A stretch of 13,518 nucleotides of DNA from JAGPHI01 sp036641735 (GTDB taxonomy: Bacteria > Bacillota > Clostridia > Oscillospirales > Ruminococcaceae). Where the stretch lies: the NCBI GenBank assembly GCA_036641735.1, contig JAVWEG010000061.1:1-13518 (forward strand), given 5' to 3'. The first letter of the stretch is position 1; every line of letters begins with the position of its first letter. Both the position numbers and the translations under genes were made by a program. Shown here one piece after another: positions 5,900 to 13,235 of this stretch. The notes below the pieces were generated by a model. The model was not told the origin of the DNA. It saw nothing but the letters and a program-made list of their open reading frames with translations, and made no database searches.

Positions 5900-7306
5900 T
5901 TATGGAAGCTCCAAATACGGTAAATGCAAATCAAGCTCTTTATTTAAAATTAAGCGCATAGTGTTTACACCGCTTTTGCCCTCAAAGTCTAAAATTTCTT
6001 CGCCTTTATAATATAGCGCATTTAATATATTTTTATGCTCTTCTACTTGGAGAGCGCTGCCAAAACGCAAGCCGTGGTCGGAGCAAAGCAGGATAATGCT
6101 GTTTGGATCATTGTCAATTATTCTCTTTATGGATTTAGCGATGCGAGTAGTTACATATTGCAATTGCGCAATATATCCTTGTACATTGTCGCCGTCATAA
6201 TTAAAAAGATTGCCGTCAGTATTGCGAGATCCGTCACTGTTAAAATAAAATGGGTGGTGCGGACAGCAAAGATACAGCATATTAAATTGCGAGGAATTAG
6301 GCGATAATGCAAAAGTATCAAAGCTATCCATATCCCGCAGTAATATTGAAGCATTAACACCGCTATGCTCGGTGAAATTATTTTGGTCGCTGAAAATCAT
6401 ATTTTTTGTAAGCAAGCTCCAAAAATCCTCGCCGTCATCAGTCATTGCCTTGCTTTGCTTTTTCGATTTCAAATCATTTGATATATAAAGCCACTGTGTA
6501 TCTCCCACTCCTCGCTGAGTGTATCCACTTTTCTTTAAAATATCGTGCAGTATTCCGGATTTTATACTCTTGCTCATCTGCGCAGAGGTAGTGCTATCGT
6601 CGGCTATATAATCGAGTGCAAATATATTTGTCATTACTACAGTAGTAGATGAGCTGTCGTTGTGAGAAGCGTAAGAAATATTGAAATGCTCGTTTTTTAA
6701 AAAGCTTTCCAGCTGTGTATTATCATAGCCAAGTCCGTTTTTACATTGGATAAATCCTGCATATTCGTCCAATAAAATATAATAAATATTAGGTCTTGTC
6801 GGCTCCGACACAAAAGTTAAATTATCAAACTCGTTTGTTTTTTCGGTGGCGGTTAATTTCACTATTTCTGTGGGTAAAGCTGTAATAATATTCACTAAAA
6901 TAAGCGCTTGAAAGCAAATAGTCAACAAAAGTGCAATAGGCTCTTGCCAAGCTGTGGCTTTATAATTTAATACGGCTATTATTATGCCTATGCCAAGCGC
7001 TGCTAATGGCAATAGCTGCCATATGCGTAAAAAAGGCAGTAGCTTGCGAGCTGCTCTTTCAAAAAACCCATAGTTTAAAATTACAAATCCAAGCAAAGCG
7101 GAATAAATCGAAGCAGGTAAAGCACTGCGATAAACAATATAAGCTATGGCAAATATCACATATCCCAAAGATACAAGAGCGAGCATCGGAAGCAGCATAT
7201 CACTCAAGTTTGCCTCTTTTACATTTTTAGCGTATAAAAAAATTGCAGGAAAAGCATAAATTGTAAACGGTAAAACAAAAGGCATATATTTTTTAATTTT
7301 ATTCAC
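5900..7306 (-). CDS. Membrane-anchored alkaline-phosphatase/sulfatase-superfamily hydrolase or transferase
   Basis: The protein has 468 residues. The first ~145 form about five membrane helices (near 9-26, 38-58, 64-80, 98-114 and 123-143). The rest is a domain of the alkaline phosphatase superfamily: NIYYILLDEYAG gives metal ligand Asp180, a Ser/Thr-rich stretch SSSTT (218-222) before LDYI is the likely nucleophile site, CCPHHPFYF gives His350/351, and LLCSDHGLRFG gives Asp410-His411. This layout is shared with LTA-synthase-like and sulfatase-like surface enzymes, so the catalytic domain should face outward and act on a phospho- or sulfo-substituted lipid or glycan; the substrate is unknown. 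It is shorter than typical LTA synthases. GTG 7306 has AGGAG 6 nt upstream. It follows the unknown anchored protein by 20 bp in one operon. Confidence 0.82.
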   Translation of the reverse strand: MNKIKKYMPFVLPFTIYAFPAIFLYAKNVKEANLSDMLLPMLALVSLGYVIFAIAYIVYRSALPASIYSALLGFVILNYGFFERAARKLLPFLRIWQLLPLAALGIGIIIAVLNYKATAWQEPIALLLTICFQALILVNIITALPTEIVKLTATEKTNEFDNLTFVSEPTRPNIYYILLDEYAGFIQCKNGLGYDNTQLESFLKNEHFNISYASHNDSSSTTVVMTNIFALDYIADDSTTSAQMSKSIKSGILHDILKKSGYTQRGVGDTQWLYISNDLKSKKQSKAMTDDGEDFWSLLTKNMIFSDQNNFTEHSGVNASILLRDMDSFDTFALSPNSSQFNMLYLCCPHHPFYFNSDGSRNTDGNLFNYDGDNVQGYIAQLQYVTTRIAKSIKRIIDNDPNSIILLCSDHGLRFGSALQVEEHKNILNALYYKGEEILDFEGKSGVNTMRLILNKELDLHLPYLELP

Positions 7307-7326
7307 AATATTCTCCTCTTTAATAA

Positions 7327-8214
7327 TTATTGCAAGGTGTATCTGCCTAATGCGGTTTCAGCTCGTTCACATTTATTTTTACGTTTAACGATAAAATTTA
7401 TTTCTATATCACCTTTTTCCATATCCTTTGTGGGCAAAAGCACACTAAAAGCTGAATGTAAGGTGCGTACATCACGCGTTTCGTTAACACTGTCTATAGA
7501 ATTTTTAATATTTATAGGATACCACAGCTCTTTGCCGCTAACAAATTTCACTGCTGCATACACCTCGTTATCTGCGTTTTCTTCGCCTTTTATATACACG
7601 TTACCCTCTACACGCAAGCCATCTTTTTCTGCTTTGATAGGCATAAGCGATGTGATTATATTTACGTTTACGTCTGCATTTAGCGGCTCTATGGGCGCAC
7701 AAGGCGTAATATTATACCAGTTAACACCACTTTTGCGAAACACCTCGCCCGTGTTTACACGGCAAATTTCTCCGTTTGAATTTTGCTCTATATATAGCTC
7801 GTAATCACCGTTTTTTATAGGTAAAGTGGAAACATAAACAAGAAAATTTTCTTTGCCGTCAGGCTCAAATTCACTTAAAGAGCTGTGCAAAGATGTGTTT
7901 TGCGAAAGCTCGGCAGGCTGTGAACGGTAAGTAATATTTTCACATTTAAATACTAATTGTACAATTTTGTTTTCACTGTGTACTCCTTTATCGAAAATCC
8001 AGCCTTTAAACATTGCTGTTTCCATACGGTCGGCGGCATATTGATTATCCTCAAGGCACGCGAGTGCATTTTTTATAGGTAATATGTCGTTTTTATCGAT
8101 TGTAACACGCTTTTCCTCAGGGATAAATGCTGTTGCAATAATATTGGAAAGACACAAATATATTATAAACAAGATTGCAAATATAGTAAAAGTAATTTTT
8201 TTTGATTTACTCAA
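7327..8214 (-). CDS. Membrane-anchored extracytoplasmic protein of unknown function (295 aa)
   Basis: I do not recognise a family. With the start at TTG 8214, GGGAG stands 8 nt upstream and the protein begins MSKSKKITFTIFAILFIIYL, a classic basic-then-hydrophobic signal anchor at about residues 7-30. An in-frame ATG at 8247 would add 11 residues but has no ribosome binding site. The exported part is beta-rich and polar, with aromatic motifs such as FKGWIFDKG and KFVSGKELWYPINI, and looks like two similar-sized beta-sandwich halves; two cysteine pairs may be present. It is the first gene of an operon with the membrane phosphatase, ending 20 bp before it, so the two may work together at the cell surface. 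That is context only. Confidence 0.7.
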   Translation of the reverse strand: MSKSKKITFTIFAILFIIYLCLSNIIATAFIPEEKRVTIDKNDILPIKNALACLEDNQYAADRMETAMFKGWIFDKGVHSENKIVQLVFKCENITYRSQPAELSQNTSLHSSLSEFEPDGKENFLVYVSTLPIKNGDYELYIEQNSNGEICRVNTGEVFRKSGVNWYNITPCAPIEPLNADVNVNIITSLMPIKAEKDGLRVEGNVYIKGEENADNEVYAAVKFVSGKELWYPINIKNSIDSVNETRDVRTLHSAFSVLLPTKDMEKGDIEINFIVKRKNKCERAETALGRYTLQ

Positions 8215-8261
8215 TTGATAAACTCCCTCTCTATGTGCCGAAAACATAATTTTATATAATT

Positions 8262-8295
8262 AGTTTATCATAAAAGATTAAATATGTCACATATT
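8262..8295 (-). promoter_or_regulatory. Promoter of the surface-protein/phosphatase operon with a palindrome
   Basis: The minus strand shows GTGACA (8290-8285), a 17-bp spacer ending in TGA, and TAAACT (8267-8262), so a -35 with an extended -10. The -35 lies in a palindrome, AATATG-TCA-CATATT (8281-8295). The left end of the cas9-flanking repeat touches this site. Confidence 0.45.
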
Positions 8296-8400
8296 ATAGC
8301 AACTTAACTTATTATTGTCTTTGTACACAATTTTTTGTAAAGAGGCATACAGCAAAGACGAGGCTTTTAGTAGGACAATCAAAAGTGTACTTGTTTGTTT
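8290..8400 (-). ncRNA. Candidate small RNA (tracrRNA- or scaRNA-like), minus strand
   Basis: A minus-strand promoter (8433-8406) would start transcription near 8399 and read through the repeated element. Near its end, CTATAAT (8299-8293) can pair with the first seven bases of the crRNA-oriented repeat (GTTATAG, one G-U). GTACAAAGAC (8326-8317) can pair with repeat positions 18-28 with one mismatch and one bulge, leaving an unpaired middle as in tracrRNA:crRNA duplexes. Against a tracrRNA: the stretch after the duplex is AT-rich with only a weak AATATG/CATATT hairpin, and pairing is far less complete than usual. Its status is therefore a guess to be tested. Confidence 0.25.
8295..8386. repeat. 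Cas9-flanking direct repeat, upstream copy
   Basis: These 92 bp align with 11797-11887 at 77 of 92 columns by hand (14 mismatches, one gap), although this copy is non-coding. The invariant core is GCAAAGACGAGGCTTT (8352-8367). Two stem regions are kept: CTTT/AAAG around a T-rich loop (8319-8342), and TAC/GTA plus AAAG/CTTT around the loop ACGAGG (8348-8372). It lies left of the cas9 promoter, so it is not part of the cas9 mRNA leader. Confidence 0.85.
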
Positions 8401-8405
8401 TCAAA

Positions 8406-8433
8406 ATATTAAGATAGTACATTCAAGTGTCAA
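8406..8433 (-). promoter_or_regulatory. Candidate minus-strand promoter divergent from cas9
   Basis: On the minus strand a perfect TTGACA (8433-8428) is followed after 16 bp by TAATAT (8411-8406). Its -35 stands 14 bp from the -35 of the cas9 promoter, back to back. The transcript would begin about 13 nt before the repeated element and cross all of it. Confidence 0.45.
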
Positions 8434-8447
8434 AATATCCAAAATGC

Positions 8448-8476
8448 TTGAAATTTTAGATAAAAAAATGTATAAT
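8448..8476 (+). promoter_or_regulatory. cas9 promoter
   Basis: TTGAAA (8448-8453), exactly 17 bp, and a perfect TATAAT (8471-8476). The predicted transcript starts near 8483, about 33 nt before the cas9 ATG, and could continue through cas1 and cas2. Confidence 0.8.
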
Positions 8477-8515
8477 TTGTTTATATATAGTAAGGGGAAA
8501 GAAAGGTTGTCAGTG

Positions 8516-11500
8516 ATGAAATATGGAATAGGACTGGATATTGGTATAGCATCGGTGGGATACGCGACATTAGCACTTGATGAAAACGAAGAACCTATGC
8601 GCATTATTTCTATGGGCAGCCGCATTTTTGATGCGGCAGAAAACGCGAAGGACGGGGCATCGCTTGCTTTGCCGCGCAGAGAAGCGCGAGGTGTGCGCAG
8701 ACGTTTACGCAGACATAAATTTCGGCTAGAGCGTATACGCGCGTTAATTGTGCAAAAAAACATTGTAACAAAAGATGAACTCGAGCATTTGTATGACGAT
8801 AAAAATCTTAGCGATATATATTTATTACGAGTGCAGGCGCTGGAACGTGCGCTCAGTGGAGCAGAATTTGCTCGAGTACTCTTGCATTTGGCGCAAAGGC
8901 GAGGATTTAAGTCTAACCGCAAGGCGGATAGCGCCGATAAAAAAGCAGGAGCTTTATTAAATGCCGTGCAGGGCAACAAAGAGCGTATGCAAAGTGGAGC
9001 ATATCGCACAGTGGGAGAAATGATTTACAAGGATTTGGCTTTTGCCGAATGTAAACGTAATAAGAGTGAAAACTATTTAGCTACGGTATCACGCGATATG
9101 GTGGAAGACGAAGCAAAGCAAATATTTGCAGCGCAGCGCAAGTTTCAAATAAAGGCGGCGGCAGAGGATGTAGAAAGTGAATATCTTGAAATATTATTGT
9201 CGCAGCGCAGCTTTGAGCAAGGGCCGGGTGGGCAAAGCCCGTATGGCGGAGACCAAATATATAAAATGGTAGGTAATTGCTTTTTTGAGACGGACGAAAA
9301 ACGAGCGGCAAAGGCTTGCTATTCGTTTGAATATTTTAAGCTTTTACAAGATGTGAACCATATGCGCATATTTAATAATGGCAAAACTTTACCTCTCTCG
9401 CGCGAGCAAAGAGATAAGCTGATAAGCCTTGCTCATACGGCACCGTCTATTACTTATGCTAAGCTGCGCCGCGAGCTTTGTTTGCCCGATAGCGCGTTAT
9501 TTAGCGAGCTTAGGTATCGCGACGGAACAGAAGCAACAGAAAATAAGGAAAAATTTGTGTGCCTTAAAAGCTACCATATTATCCGAAAAGCACTCGATAA
9601 AGTGTATAAAGGGCGCATAACAAAATTGTCGCGCAATCAATTAAATGAAATTGGCGAGATTTTTACATTATATAAAACGGACAGCAAAATATTAAGCGCA
9701 TTACAAGATGCGGATTTTGAAAAAGAAGATATTACACAATTGCTTGATATCAGCGGATTTTCGAAATTTGGGCATCTTAGTATAAAGGCTTGTGATAAAA
9801 TAATACCGTTTTTAGAACAAGGGCTTAATTACAACGAAGCGTGTGAAGCTGCCGGATATAATTTTAAGGGGCATAGCAAAGACGAGCGTTTAAGATATTT
9901 ACCTGCTAATGTGCAAGAGATGGATAATATCACAAGCCCTGTGGCGCGGCGCGCTATTTCCCAAACTATTAAGGTGATAAATGCGATAATACGCAGTATT
10001 GGCGAAGGTCCCGTATATGTAAACATTGAGCTTGCGCGAGAGATGGCAAAAACTTTTACCGAGCGCAAAAGCTTAGATAAAGATATGCAGGACAATGCTG
10101 CAAACAATGAACGTATTATGGAGCGTATACGTAATGAATTTGGCAAAACAAATGCTACAGGGCAAGACCTTGTAAAGCTGAAGCTGTACGAGGAGCAAGG
10201 CGGAGTATGCTTGTATTCGTTAAAGCAAATAGAAATTTCACGTTTGTTTGAGCCGGGGTATGTAGAGGTGGACCACATAATACCATATAGCATCGGCTTT
10301 GATGATGGATATAAAAACAAGGTGCTTGTAATGGCGGAGGAAAACAGGCAAAAAGGCAATCGGTTGCCGCTTGAATATTTGCAGGGCGATAGGCGCGATA
10401 AATTTATAGTATGGACAAATAATAATATACGCAATTTCAAAAAGAAACAAATCTTGCTAAAAAGTGAACTATCTAAGGAAGATATCGAAAAATTTAAAGA
10501 ACGTAATTTGCAGGATACTAAAACGATGTCGCGTTTTATGTTCAATTATATCAATGACAATCTTGCGTTTGCGCCCAGCTCCAAAGGCAAAAAGAAACGC
10601 GTTACCGCAGTAAACGGCTTTATCACATCAATGCTGCGCAAACGGTATGGAATATCCAAATTACGCGCCGACGGTGATACACATCACGCGGTAGATGCGG
10701 TGATTATCGCTTGCACTACAGATGGGCTGATACAAAAGTTATCGCGATTTAGTGAGCGCCAAGAAACAGTATATGTACAAAACGAAACACATTCTATAGG
10801 GGTACACCCTGTAACAGGTGAAATAAAAAATAGAATACCGTATCCGTGGCCGCAATTCCGCAAAGAGCTGGATGCGCGTCTTTGTTCGAATCCGAGCGAA
10901 CTTTTGCGCGAATTGAAGCTTGGTAATTATACCGAAGAAGAGATAAACGAAGTAAAACCAATATTTGTATCGCGTATGCCGAGGCACAAAGTGAGCGGAG
11001 CTGCGCACAAAGAGACAATTAAAAGCCTTAAAGATATTAGCAATGGAAATCTGCTTGTTAAACGGTCACTTTCGGAGCTAAAGCTCGATAAAAACGGTGA
11101 GATTGACGGATATTACAATCCCGGCAGTGATGAGTTATTGTATGATGCGCTTAAAGCAAGGCTGCAAGCATTTGGCGGAAAAGGAGAAAAAGCTTTTGAA
11201 AAACCGTTTTACAAGCCCAGCCGCAAAAATGGACAAGGCGCATTAGTGAAAAAAGTGAAAATATACGAAAAAACTACATTGTATGTGCCTGTAAATGGAG
11301 GAAAGGCAGCGGCAAATAATGGCGGTATGGTACGAATAGACGTATTTTATGTGGAAAAAGACGGATACTATTTTGTGCCTATATATGTGGCAGATACGCT
11401 AAAACCCACTTTGCCAAATAAAGCGGTAATAGCTGCAAAAAACTATAACGAATGGAAAGAAATGGACGATAGTAATTTTGTGTTTTCGCTATATGCAAAC

Positions 11501-11809
11501 GATTTAATTCACTTTTCTTTTAAAACACCGAAGGAATTTTCTTTAGTACAAAAAGACAGTAGTCTGCCGCCTAAGATAAGCTTAAAAGAAGGGTTTGCAT
11601 ATTACGGCGGTGCAGATATTGCCACAGGAAGCATCGCTATTTTTACGCACGACCATACATACGAAAAAAGGGGTATGGGGATAAAAACTGTACCCAATAT
11701 TCAAAAATGTCAAGTGGATTTGCTTGGAAATATTTCTTTTGTAAAAAGAGAAACACGCCAATATTTTAGTAAAGGCAATAAGCGTTTATCTGATGATATC
11801 GCAACTTGA
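8516..11809 (+). CDS. cas9: Type II-C CRISPR-associated endonuclease Cas9 (1097 aa)
   Basis: This is an RNA-guided double-strand DNA nuclease. All active-site motifs are present: RuvC-I KYGIGLDIGIASVG with Asp8; an arginine-rich bridge helix at about 54-80; RuvC-II NIELAREM with Glu505; HNH VEVDHIIPYS with Asp586, His587 and Asn610; and RuvC-III THHAVDA with His723-His724 and Asp727. The recognition lobe lies between the bridge helix and RuvC-II, and the PAM-interacting part after about 760. The length and motif spacing fit compact II-C Cas9s and recall the Clostridium cellulolyticum protein from memory. I place the start at ATG 8516 (AAGG 9 nt upstream; the protein then opens directly with RuvC-I). 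The frame is open back to 8315, but that region contains the promoter. Nothing suggests inactivation. The last codons overlap the downstream copy of the repeat. Confidence 0.97.
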   Translation: MKYGIGLDIGIASVGYATLALDENEEPMRIISMGSRIFDAAENAKDGASLALPRREARGVRRRLRRHKFRLERIRALIVQKNIVTKDELEHLYDDKNLSDIYLLRVQALERALSGAEFARVLLHLAQRRGFKSNRKADSADKKAGALLNAVQGNKERMQSGAYRTVGEMIYKDLAFAECKRNKSENYLATVSRDMVEDEAKQIFAAQRKFQIKAAAEDVESEYLEILLSQRSFEQGPGGQSPYGGDQIYKMVGNCFFETDEKRAAKACYSFEYFKLLQDVNHMRIFNNGKTLPLSREQRDKLISLAHTAPSITYAKLRRELCLPDSALFSELRYRDGTEATENKEKFVCLKSYHIIRKALDKVYKGRITKLSRNQLNEIGEIFTLYKTDSKILSALQDADFEKEDITQLLDISGFSKFGHLSIKACDKIIPFLEQGLNYNEACEAAGYNFKGHSKDERLRYLPANVQEMDNITSPVARRAISQTIKVINAIIRSIGEGPVYVNIELAREMAKTFTERKSLDKDMQDNAANNERIMERIRNEFGKTNATGQDLVKLKLYEEQGGVCLYSLKQIEISRLFEPGYVEVDHIIPYSIGFDDGYKNKVLVMAEENRQKGNRLPLEYLQGDRRDKFIVWTNNNIRNFKKKQILLKSELSKEDIEKFKERNLQDTKTMSRFMFNYINDNLAFAPSSKGKKKRVTAVNGFITSMLRKRYGISKLRADGDTHHAVDAVIIACTTDGLIQKLSRFSERQETVYVQNETHSIGVHPVTGEIKNRIPYPWPQFRKELDARLCSNPSELLRELKLGNYTEEEINEVKPIFVSRMPRHKVSGAAHKETIKSLKDISNGNLLVKRSLSELKLDKNGEIDGYYNPGSDELLYDALKARLQAFGGKGEKAFEKPFYKPSRKNGQGALVKKVKIYEKTTLYVPVNGGKAAANNGGMVRIDVFYVEKDGYYFVPIYVADTLKPTLPNKAVIAAKNYNEWKEMDDSNFVFSLYANDLIHFSFKTPKEFSLVQKDSSLPPKISLKEGFAYYGGADIATGSIAIFTHDHTYEKRGMGIKTVPNIQKCQVDLLGNISFVKRETRQYFSKGNKRLSDDIAT

Positions 11810-11887
11810 CGTATTATTGTCCTTGTACAAAACCTTTTGTCAAGCTGCATACGCAAAGACGAGGCTTTGCGTAGGAATATCAAAAGT
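11797..11887. repeat. Cas9-flanking direct repeat, downstream copy
   Basis: This second copy of the 8295-8386 element starts inside the last codons of cas9 and ends 32 bp before the cas1 start. Its stems are better than in the first copy: TACGCAAAG (11849-11857) pairs perfectly with CTTTGCGTA (11864-11872) around ACGAGG, and CTTG/CAAG plus ACAAAA/TTTTGT form a second hairpin at 11822-11844 with one bulged base. On the minus strand GTACAAGGAC (11828-11819) pairs with repeat positions 18-28 with only a bulged G. Confidence 0.85.
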
Positions 11888-11919
11888 AAAATTGCTGTAT
11901 AAATGAATAGGAGCGTAAA

Positions 11920-12822
11920 ATGGCTTACCGTAATTTGATGATTGAAAATTCGGCGCAAATATCAATACAAGGTGAGCAGCTTATTATCAGCACGGATATT
12001 AAGCACACGGTGCCGCTAGAGGATATATGCAGCGTGCTTATTGAAAGCGCGCGCTGCAATATCAGCACCGCAGCACTTGCAGCTTTGGCGCAAAACGAAA
12101 TAACTTTATACGTGTGTGATACTAAGCATATGCCGTGTGCCGCAATGCTGCCATATGCGCAGCATTCTCGGCACACAGCCGTGCTGCAAAAGCAAATGGC
12201 GCTTACAGTGCCGTGCAAAAAGCGCTTATGGCAGCAAATAGTAATGTCTAAAATACAAAACCAAGCGGAATGTCTTGCGCTTTGCGGCAAAATGGACAAG
12301 GCTATTTATTTGAGGAAAATGGCTTGTTCGGTGCAGTCCGGAGATGCAGGGCATATAGAAGGTGCCGCCGCCGCAATATATTTTAAAGCTCTTTTCGGTG
12401 AAGATTTTATACGCAGACAAGAGGATGTGCAAAACGCTTGTCTTAATTACGGATATGCGATACTTCGCGGCGCTATAGCGCGGCAACTAGCGGCATATGG
12501 GTTTGTACCTTGTCTTGGGCTACATCATTGCAGCGAGCTGAACGCGTTTAATTTGGCAGATGATTTTATAGAGCCATTTCGCCCTGTGGTAGATATGTTC
12601 GTAGCGTGCAATGTTAGCGAAGATACACAAGAGCTTACACCTTTTTTAAAACGCAGTATTTTCAATTTGCTTAATTTGGATATATCTGTAAACGGCTTGA
12701 ATTATAGTGTGGCGTATGCAATAGAAAAGGCTGTGCAAAGCTTTAGTGCAATTGCATCGGCTAACAGCGGTACTCTTGCATTACCACTGCTTTTGGAGGC
12801 AAAGCAGCATTGCTATGAATAA
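11920..12822 (+). CDS. cas1: CRISPR adaptation integrase Cas1, type II
   Basis: This 300-residue Cas1 inserts new spacers, together with Cas2, as the catalytic subunit of the integrase complex. The N-terminal beta domain begins MAYRNLMIENSAQISIQGEQL, typical of type II Cas1. The metal-binding residues are visible as Glu147 in GHIEGAAAAIYF, His203 in LGLHHCSELNAFNLADD, and Glu218 in DFIEPFRP. The length is normal. ATG 11920 has AGGAG 6 nt upstream. The gene follows cas9 after 110 bp that contain the second copy of the flanking repeat, and its end overlaps cas2 by 8 bp. A TATAAA at 11898-11903 could be a weak private -10; otherwise it is read from the cas9 promoter. Confidence 0.96.
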   Translation: MAYRNLMIENSAQISIQGEQLIISTDIKHTVPLEDICSVLIESARCNISTAALAALAQNEITLYVCDTKHMPCAAMLPYAQHSRHTAVLQKQMALTVPCKKRLWQQIVMSKIQNQAECLALCGKMDKAIYLRKMACSVQSGDAGHIEGAAAAIYFKALFGEDFIRRQEDVQNACLNYGYAILRGAIARQLAAYGFVPCLGLHHCSELNAFNLADDFIEPFRPVVDMFVACNVSEDTQELTPFLKRSIFNLLNLDISVNGLNYSVAYAIEKAVQSFSAIASANSGTLALPLLLEAKQHCYE

Positions 12823-13135
12823 ATTTATGAGATTATTAGTGTTTTTTGATTTGCCGGTGAAAAGCAAAAAGGAACGGCACGTAGCTACAAGTTTTCGCAA
12901 TTTTTTGCTAAAAGACGGATATCATATGCTGCAATATTCACTATATACTCGCGTATGCAATGGTATGGATGCCGTAGAAACGCATAAATCAAGGCTATAT
13001 TCGCGCCTGCCCGACAATGGATCTGTGCGATTATTAACAATTACCGAAAGACAATATGAATCAATAGAAATTTTGGTTGGCAAGCTAAAGCCCGATGAAG
13101 CAATTTTTGAATGTGAACAGCTAAGCATTTTTTAA
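12815..13135 (+). CDS. cas2: CRISPR adaptation protein Cas2
   Basis: This 106-residue Cas2 is the structural dimer that bridges two Cas1 dimers in the spacer-integration complex. It has the ferredoxin-like beginning MRLLVFFDLPV with the conserved Asp12, then ERHVATSFRNFLLKDGYHMLQYSLYTRV and the closing strand VRLLTITERQYESIEIL, as in type II Cas2. I take ATG 12815, which overlaps the cas1 stop (12820-12822); GGAGG lies 15 nt upstream, a long spacing, so translation probably depends on coupling to cas1. An internal ATG at 12827 is possible. No csn2 or cas4 follows, which makes the system type II-C. Confidence 0.94.
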   Translation: MNKFMRLLVFFDLPVKSKKERHVATSFRNFLLKDGYHMLQYSLYTRVCNGMDAVETHKSRLYSRLPDNGSVRLLTITERQYESIEILVGKLKPDEAIFECEQLSIF

Positions 13136-13139
13136 AAAT

Positions 13140-13188
13140 AATCCGAAGGATTCAGACGATTTTAAAGCTGGAATACAGCATTTTAAAA
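13140..13188. other. Two hairpins between cas2 and the array
   Basis: AATCC-GAA-GGATT (13140-13152) is a small perfect hairpin. TTTTAAAGCTG (13160-13170) pairs with CAGC and TTTAAAA (13176-13188, AT bulge) around a GAATA loop. Neither is followed by a clear T run on the plus strand. They may end the cas mRNA or be part of an RNA. Confidence 0.5.
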
Positions 13189-13233
13189 GCGCACAAACGC
13201 GCTCGAGGCAATGCCCCGAGCGCGTTTGTGTGC
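13189..13233 (-). terminator. Intrinsic terminator of the CRISPR array transcript
   Basis: A 14-bp perfect GC-rich stem (13192-13205 with 13217-13230) is extended outward by GCG/TGC pairing with one G-U and inward by GGC/GCC. On the minus strand it is followed by GCTTTTAAAA, so it terminates transcription coming leftward out of the array. On the plus strand there is no T run, only the first repeat three bases later. Confidence 0.8.
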
Positions 13234-13235
13234 TG

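Noticed and set aside
8212..8247. ATG at 8247 as start of the anchored protein
   Set aside because: No ribosome binding site precedes it, and the TTG at 8214 has GGGAG at 8 nt and begins directly with a signal anchor.
8315..8515. A 67-residue N-terminal extension of Cas9 in the same open frame
   Set aside because: It contains the cas9 promoter (8448-8476) and part of the repeated element, and the RuvC-I motif should sit at the very start of the protein. TTG 8507 or GTG 8513 are possible minor alternatives to ATG 8516.
9829..10545. Long minus-strand frame inside cas9
   Set aside because: It is antisense to the RuvC-II/HNH part of Cas9, has a low-complexity Ser/Leu/Ile-rich translation, and lacks a promoter or ribosome binding site.
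11444..11455. AACTATAAC inside cas9, identical to the end of the CRISPR repeat
   Set aside because: It is a nine-base match within coding sequence, without extension into an anti-repeat or hairpins; expected by chance in AT-rich DNA.
13140..13233. Three successive hairpins after cas2 as a tracrRNA tail
   Set aside because: No anti-repeat stands in front of them on the plus strand (that would be cas2 coding sequence), and on the minus strand they follow a true repeat, so the last one is better explained as the array terminator.
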